Below are positions 58,291 through 64,000 of a DNA stretch of 64,000 nucleotides, piece after piece (the stretch's first letter is position 1; every line of letters starts with the position of its first letter). The position numbers were made by a program, and so were the translations under genes. Source of the DNA: Mya arenaria (taxonomy: Eukaryota; Mollusca; Bivalvia; Myida; Myidae); NCBI RefSeq assembly GCF_026914265.1, contig NC_069135.1, positions 36,031,756-36,095,755 on the forward strand. The letters are read 5' to 3'. A model generated the notes under the pieces. It saw only the letters and a list, made by a program, of their open reading frames with translations, did no database searches and was not told the DNA's origin.

Positions 58291-59140
58291 CATAGACAAT
58301 TTTAAACAGACGGTAGAAACACTTTTATTTTGCCCACTTTGAGGGCATGCACACAACTCTAAGGCAAAAGTCAAGAAACATCAGATTCTAGATCTGATTC
58401 GAAAATGCATAAAGCTGAGATTCGACAGCATACTCAACAGCATAATCAACCGAAGCTATTGTTTTCCAAGTATGAACAAGGGAGGTAAGAGACGTCGTAC
58501 ATGTACTAGCAAAAGATAAAAGGGAAAGAAAACTGATCTTGAAGGTAACTGCTCGGAGGCCTTTAAGAATAAGAAACATTGATTCAATGCACCAAAGGGC
58601 GCCATAAACATGCGTAAATACGTAATAAATGCTTAGTCTTATGGAAATGAATGTCAAACGAAATATAAATCTAGAAATAAAGTGCCTTTTAAATAATCGT
58701 TTATCGCTTTCAATCAAACACCTCATAACAGCTTTTGTCCATTAGGCCAAATAACCCGTATCGATACGCCCAAAACCGTATTGCTATATATATATATTGC
58801 AAAACGTTAGATCTGTATCATGGTATATTGCGATACGTTTTTTTGCAAGTTATTGCAGATACGCCGGTAAGAATAATGTAAATATTCTTTAATAAAGATT
58901 TTACCTAAAAATAATGTTACTGTTTTCTTATGTATACTTTATCAAATCACATAAGTTGACGTAGTATATTGCAAACCGTGTGCGTGTATGTATACGGTAA
59001 AAAGTGCCGACTCGGCTAGGTATTCATGAAACATATTAGGGCATTTCCTCTATCAAGTCAATTTCCTGAAATTTTGTAGTCAAATTGAATGAAAAGTATA
59101 CGAGTTGTTTTACATGAAAGTATGTTTTTTGAATCAAATA
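58291..59140. other. Intergenic, nothing recognised
   Basis: No supported gene. The imperfect CGTATCGATACG-type palindromes at 58755-58840 are the only structure noticed. Confidence 0.45.
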
Positions 59141-59290
59141 AATGAAAATAAAGCATTTCGGATATGTTAAAGCGATGATTTCATATAATAAATGAGAATA
59201 AAGCATTTCGGATATGTTAAAGCGATGATTTCATATAATAAATGAAAATAAAGCATTTCGGATATGTTAAAGCGATGATTTCATATAATA
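59141..59290. repeat. 50-bp tandem repeat, three copies
   Basis: AATGAAAATAAAGCATTTCG plus GATATGTTAAAGCGATGATT plus TCATATAATA at 59141, 59191 and 59241, almost identical. Confidence 0.95.
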
Positions 59291-59735
59291 AATGAGATAC
59301 TTATATATAATAATAAATTTGAATATCAGAAAATGACTTAAAACGTAAAATAAATACCGGTCAAGGACAACAAGCGTTTTATTGAAAGTGAAAACAACTA
59401 TCAGGGAAGGAAGATAATGGACAGGCGACAAAATTTAACCATGATTTCCCGATTCCCTTTAAAAATGTTATGGTAAGAAATACCACAGCTTGTTCAACAT
59501 TAAATCAATGCGTTCACATGTTTTTTTGTAATATTGAAGATAGTTCTATATAAGATCTTGATATTTGTTTTGACGTGACTTCGGAAGCGATAATGAACGA
59601 TCCGATAAACACACAAGGTTGTCCAGCAATCCCATATTTTGGATGCATATATATACATGCGAGTTTCCACCAGTGACTTTAACTGAGTCAACGGCTTGAA
59701 CAGACTGCTTGGAAAGGTACTGGTTCACAGCAGAC

Positions 59736-60716
59736 ATGGCCTGCATCGTCCTTCATCCGAAACAGTGAGTACGACTTTGATTTCTCTGTCTGTCTGTCTG
59801 TCTGACTCTCTCTCTCTTTATATATTTATATTAGACAGTTTTGATATTAGTATACTGATTGGAGTATTGCTAGAACTTATGACTTTAAGTAATATTAACT
59901 AAGTTATAAATGACACTATTACCGAACTAAATTTATATATAATACTCATGATTTCCAAATTCTAGGTCAAATTTCCACAATATACAAACGCCGTCATTCC
60001 GTGTGAGGGCAGGGACGTCACCCAGACGGAGCACACGTATCGCTATCCTGGGCTCGAAGCAAGTCGGCAAATCCACGATAGCGGATTGGTTTGTCAACGA
60101 ATGGCTGGCGAAAGAGTTTGTTTCCACCATAAGCGGCCATCACCTTCTCATGACTGACAGTATGACTGTAGATCTGATCGACAACGACTACCATGACCTA
60201 CCATTTACCAGCGTCATGAAGATGAATCTTCGGCGAGCCGATGGATTTGTGTTAGTGTATTCCGTTGACGATGAGTCTTCGTTCGAATACGTCCGACAGC
60301 AGAGGGAAGAGATCATACGCATTCGCGGACACCATCTGCCGATAGTCGTCGTGGGGAACAAAACAGACCAACAGACCCGCCACATAAATCCGGTTGTTGC
60401 GGACTGCATTGTCACAATGGACTGGGAACACCAGCATGTGGAAGTGTCCGCGCTGAAGAGGCGGGAGCTACAGGTCGTGTTTGAGGTGCTGTTCACCCAT
60501 CCGGTGATCAGGCAAAAGACCGGATATTGTAGCATCAAACGCGACCGGGCCAAGTCCCTACCCAACTGTGAGATGCCTATTTCAAAATCACGAAAGGGGG
60601 TCAACTCATTTATGAAATTCATCAACGTCTTGAAAAGGAAGGAGTCCAGCGACAGCCTGACACCAGCCGGTACAAAAAGCAAGAAACTGTTGAATAGGAA
60701 GGTGCCATGCAAATAA
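59736..60716 (+). CDS. Divergent Ras-like small GTPase, two exons, 259 aa
   Basis: Exon 1 is 59736-59764 (ATG, donor AACA/GTGAGT) and exon 2 is 59966-60716 (acceptor CCAAATTCTAG, stop TAA). Phase 2 matches, and an in-frame TGA at 59697 bounds the start. The product is a cytoplasmic or membrane signalling GTPase of the Ras superfamily. The P-loop GSKQVGKS is at residues 39-46, NKTD (G4) at 141-144 and SAL (G5-like) at 171-173. The G3 motif is unusual: DLIDNDYHD replaces DTAGQE, so the glycine and catalytic glutamine are absent. A long basic tail ends in VPCK, with a Cys near the end but no CaaX box. The closest memory is RASL10, RASD or RGK-type proteins; the subfamily is uncertain. Confidence 0.9.
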
Positions 60717-60756
60717 CAGTGGCTGACGAATAGTGCTGATACTTGTGCACAAAGAT

Positions 60757-60760
<4 letters not shown>

Positions 60761-60819
<59 letters not shown>
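60761..60819. repeat. (AT)n microsatellite
   Basis: About 29 AT units 45 bp after the GTPase stop codon. Confidence 0.97.
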
Positions 60820-60820
<1 letters not shown>

Positions 60821-60823
60821 CAG

Positions 60824-60987
60824 TCGAACCCGGCTGGCTCGAACTCTTAGAAACCGGCGAAAAAACCTCGAGCCTCGGAAAATTCTTATCTTGAGTATAA
60901 AGAAGTGGGTCCTTAACATCCAGTTCGAGTCAACGAGGAATTCGAGCCAAACGATTTCGAGCCAACGGGGTTCGACTGTATTAGCAC
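60824..60987. mobile_element. TCGAAC-type MITE
   Basis: Left end CAGTCGAACCCGGCTGGCTC and inverted right end GAGCCAACGGGGTTCGACTG match over about 20 bp. Internal sequence (CTCGAGCCTCGG, ATCCAGTTCGAGTCAACGAG) is shared with 47765-47935. No coding capacity. Confidence 0.82.
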
Positions 60988-61102
60988 TATTATACCTCAC
61001 ATGCCAATATCATTGATTCTAGACAATGTTTCAACAGTCGTTATATTTCCATATCACCATTTGTTTGCAGTTATAATATCCACTCGTTTGTTTAGTTTTA
61101 TC

Positions 61103-61108
61103 AATAAA
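61103..61108 (+). promoter_or_regulatory. Candidate poly(A) signal of the GTPase gene
   Basis: AATAAA about 390 nt after the TAA. If used, the 3' UTR would include the AT microsatellite and the MITE. Confidence 0.4.
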
Positions 61109-61256
61109 CGTTATGAAAATATACCGTATGTCGTTCGTATTGTTAAAGAGTTGAGGAGGGAACTATCGTGTGTATATTCAAAATTGTTCGAGCAAGGCTG
61201 GACTCAACTGTTGCCGTAAACATTGACAACTAGATTTGATGCCGTGTATTTATCCG

Positions 61257-61352
61257 GTGTGTGTGTGTGCGTGCGCGCGCGCGCGTGCGTGCGTGCGTGC
61301 GTGCGTGTGTGTGTGCGTGTGTGTGAGCTAAACCGGTGTGTGTGCGTGTGTG
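61257..61352. repeat. (TG)n/(CG)n low-complexity tract
   Basis: Alternating purine-pyrimidine run of GTGTGT, GCGCGC and GTGCGT, interrupted once by AGCTAAACCG. Such tracts can adopt Z-DNA. Confidence 0.93.
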
Positions 61353-61358
61353 TGTGTC

Positions 61359-61610
61359 CATTCGGCGAGTGCTCCGATGAGATTGTCAGTCATTTTAGGT
61401 TTTGGAGCATAGTGCACAGACAGAATATTACCATTGTAAGAGCTACCCTGGTTCTTTAACGTGCACAAGTGTATAGCACTGTCATACGGTATCCCAATTA
61501 AACGTCCCACCCGGAAGACGATTAGTAGTCTAAGTGGTGCGGCGGGGAATCGAACCTGCGACCCCTTGATTGACAGTCAAGTGTGTTACCACTAGATCAC
61601 GAATCCGCCC
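61359..61610 (-). mobile_element. tRNA-headed SINE, second copy
   Basis: Minus strand begins GGGCGGATTCGTGATCTAGT, with A-box-like TAGTGGTAACACAC and B box GGTTCGATTCCC. It ends CGGAGCACTCGCCGAATGG next to a GT tract. Same family and orientation as 50054-50292. Confidence 0.88.
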
Positions 61611-62279
61611 CATCCCATGGATGTTATATTCTTTATACAAATAATCTTATTATATCGAACAAGGCGACCAATAATAGTTGGTATCATTCGAACAGGAATA
61701 GGTTGCTGGTACAATGTACAGCAAATGACCGAAAATACATTATACGTATGTACAGTTATCGCAGTTTGTTTGTTCTTTACTTCAATTGAACTTGGACATG
61801 GAATGGCCAATTTTATAATCGTTCAAGGATCTAAAAGCTGGAACGAGCCAATGTTTGCGAAAATCCATGGAAACCAGTTAAATAACACTGCTGACAAAAA
61901 TTGGATCGCAGATTTTTATATTTCCGTTCAAAAATTAATGTTTTATGCATTTTCCTTAAACCGTTAGTAACGGAAATATGAAAATCTACGATCTGATTTT
62001 TTGTCACCAACCTTATATCATCGGTCTGCAGATATTTACGCAAAAATTTGCTCTTTCCAAGTCAAAAAATAAAAAAAAGTTGTAAACATGGTAGATCTGT
62101 GAAAGTGCAGCTTTAAACCGTTTCAAATGATACCAACTTGAAATGGAGTGACCAGGCGACAAACACCCAAAAAATTGTACATTAGGTACCTCAGGTGCTG
62201 AACACTAGACTTATACCTTTAAGTTGAAAATGAAACTGGGTACAGTAGCCAAAATAAACAACCATGGATCCAACAATAA
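61611..62279. other. Intergenic with part of a foldback element
   Basis: 61850-62115 contains GATCGCAGATTTTTATATTT inverted as AATATGAAAATCTACGATC, then GATCTGTGAAAGTGCAGCTTT at its end. It is related to the 27892 and 37594 elements. No gene. Confidence 0.5.
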
Positions 62280-62770
62280 ACTACCCCGGGCCCAGCAGCC
62301 GAATATAACCTGCCCCAAGCACGCCGAGCAGCCGAATATAACCTGCCCCAAGCACGCCGAGCAGCCGAATATAACCTGCCACAAGCACGCCGAGCAGCCG
62401 AATATAACCTGCCCCAAGCACGCCGAGCAGCCGAATATAACCTGCCACAAGCACGCCGAGCAGCCGAATATAACCTGCCACAAGCACGCCGAGCAGCCGA
62501 ATATAACCTGCCACAAGCACGCCGAGCAGCCGAATATAACCTGCCACAAGCACGCCGAGCAGCCGAATATAACCTGCCACAAGCACGCCGAGCAGCCGAA
62601 TATAACCTGCCACAAGCACGCCGAGCAGCCGAATATAACCTGCCACAAGCACGCCGAGCAGCCGAATATAACCTGCCACAAGCACGCCGAGCAGCCGAAT
62701 ATAACCTGCCCCAAGCACGCCGAGCAGCCGAATATAACCTGCCACAAGCACGCCGAGCAGCCGAATTTAA
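62280..62770. repeat. 33-bp minisatellite (about 15 copies)
   Basis: Unit CAGCCGAATATAACCTGCCA plus CAAGCACGCCGAG, with CCC/CAC alternation in the middle. Copies are nearly identical. The flanks (62221-62290 and 62771-62950) hold decayed relatives. Since 33 is a multiple of three, long open frames exist on both strands: 11-residue EQPNITCHKHA repeats on plus and Cys-rich repeats on minus. No promoter, splice site or non-repeat domain supports a gene. Confidence 0.93.
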
Positions 62771-62984
62771 CTATTGTGGCCCCAGCAGCGTCATATCTAC
62801 CTTGGGCCGAGCAGTCAAACATTAATAACTATGGACCTAGCTGCTCAAAAATTATACCCTGGGCACAGTAGCAAAAACTAAATTACCCCAGACATAGCAG
62901 GTTAATAATCCCTGGGCCCGGCAGCCCATAATAACTCACCTCTGGCCCACCATGGTCTTGTTTAAAGACGCATTAAATTAAGAA

Positions 62985-64000
62985 CCTAACATTCACACAG
63001 CAAGAGCTAAACTACGCCACAAGACAACATATCACATAAAAATCAGATACCCAATTTTTGCTTCACTACGCCACAAGACAGCTTAACACATGCCACTCAA
63101 TCTCCAATATTCGCTTTACTACGCAACAAGACACTCATGACATTAAAATAAGATCCTAAGTACCCGCTTCACTACGCCACAACACAACACACATTAAAGA
63201 AAGTCAGATACCCAATACTCACTTCACTACGCCACAAGACAACCTATCACATTAAAGTCAGATACCCAATACTCGCTTCACTACGCAACAAGACAACATA
63301 TCACATTAAAGTCAGATCCCAAATACTCGATTCACCACGCCACAAGACAACCTATCACATTAAAGTCTGATCCCAAATACTCGCTTTACCACGCCACAAG
63401 ACAACATATCTCATTATAACCATATCCCCAATACTCGCCTCACCACGCCGCAAGACAACATACATGTATTCAATTTTAACCATATTCCCAATACTCGCTT
63501 CACTACGCCACAAGAAAACCTATCACATTAAAGTCAGATCCCAAATACTCGCTTCACTACGCCACAAGACAACCTATCACAATAAAGTCAGATACCCAAT
63601 ACTCGCTTCACTACGCCAGAAGAACCCCTATCATTGTAAAGTCAGATACCCAATACTCGCTTCACCACGCCACAAGACAACCTATCACATTAAAGTCAGA
63701 TCCCAAATACTCGCTTCACTACGCCACAAGACAACCTATCACAATAAAGTCAGATACCCAATACTCGCTTCACTACGCCAGAAGAACCCCTATCACTATA
63801 AAGTCAGATTCCAAATACTCGCTTCACCACGCCACAAGACAACCTATCACATTAAAGTCAGATCCCAAATACTCGCCTCACCACGCCGCAAGACAACCTA
63901 TCCCATTATAACCATATCCCCAATACTGGCTTCACCACGCCGCAAGACAACATACATGTATTCAATTATAACCATATCCCCAATACTCGTTTCACCACGC
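62985..64000. repeat. 54-bp tandem array running off the window
   Basis: Unit TTCACTACGCCACAAGACAA plus CCTATCACATTAAAGTCAGATACCCAATACTCGC, about 19 copies. Copies near the left edge are more diverged. Runs of copies repeat as larger blocks (63480-63650 resembles 63660-63830). The array has no visible end in the window. Confidence 0.93.

Noticed and set aside
57844..58374. 176-residue minus-strand frame with two identical 59-residue halves
   Set aside because: It lies wholly on the 177-bp tandem duplication of a dispersed repeat; 177 is a multiple of three, so the frame stays open.
60188..61000. 270-residue minus-strand frame over the GTPase gene
   Set aside because: Antisense shadow of the GTPase exon, extended through the AT microsatellite, which reads as a repeated YI run.
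61358..61610. Functional tRNA gene at the head of the SINE
   Set aside because: A and B boxes are good, but the arms do not form a full cloverleaf and the sequence continues into the SINE body shared with 50054-50292.

Overview
The window is eukaryotic nuclear DNA: long GT-AG introns, symmetric-phase exons, tRNA-derived SINEs, MITEs, a decayed LINE, a hAT-type non-autonomous transposon and many minisatellites. The repeat families and the AT-rich background suggest a bivalve or related mollusc. That is inference from general knowledge; no species can be named from the sequence.

Layout. 1-12331 is one 29-bp satellite array with a 25-N gap at 6557-6581; much of the sequence left of the gap is error-ridden, and part of it looks like a second copy of the sequence right of the gap. 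On the + strand, 12536-19329 holds the 3' end of a gene made of a thrombospondin type-1 (TSP1) exon, a Thr-rich linker exon and a terminal exon with a basic RRRR site and a tyrosine-rich tail. A broken LINE lies antisense in its first intron. 19330-26600 is repeat-rich: 74-bp, 26-bp and 13-bp tandem arrays, a foldback MITE and SINEs.

The dominant gene is on the minus strand, 53576 down to 26612. I assembled it by hand as 15 coding exons with matching phases throughout, giving 11,940 nt and 3,979 residues. It has a short N-terminal block that looks SPOC-like, a long low-complexity middle (KR/RS-rich exons, then a 7.7-kb exon with duplicated SUMO-type motifs and about 30 copies of a 17-residue coding minisatellite) and an ordered C-terminal block spread over three small exons. 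It looks like a nuclear chromatin or RNA scaffold; I do not recognise the family with confidence. Its introns hold several copies of one AGGCCTAAA-type MITE, a tRNA-headed SINE and a 1.2-kb hAT-like element with an exact 8-bp target duplication and a nested SINE.

Right of that gene are an intact tRNA-Arg(ACG) gene with two decayed half copies, a 177-bp dispersed repeat, a complete two-exon divergent Ras-like GTPase gene (59736-60716, +), further MITE and SINE copies, and two arrays (33-bp and 54-bp units), the second running off the window end.

The three protein genes show no operon-like relation. The likely novelty lies in the giant scaffold-like protein and the TSP1/poly-Tyr protein, not in a multi-gene system.
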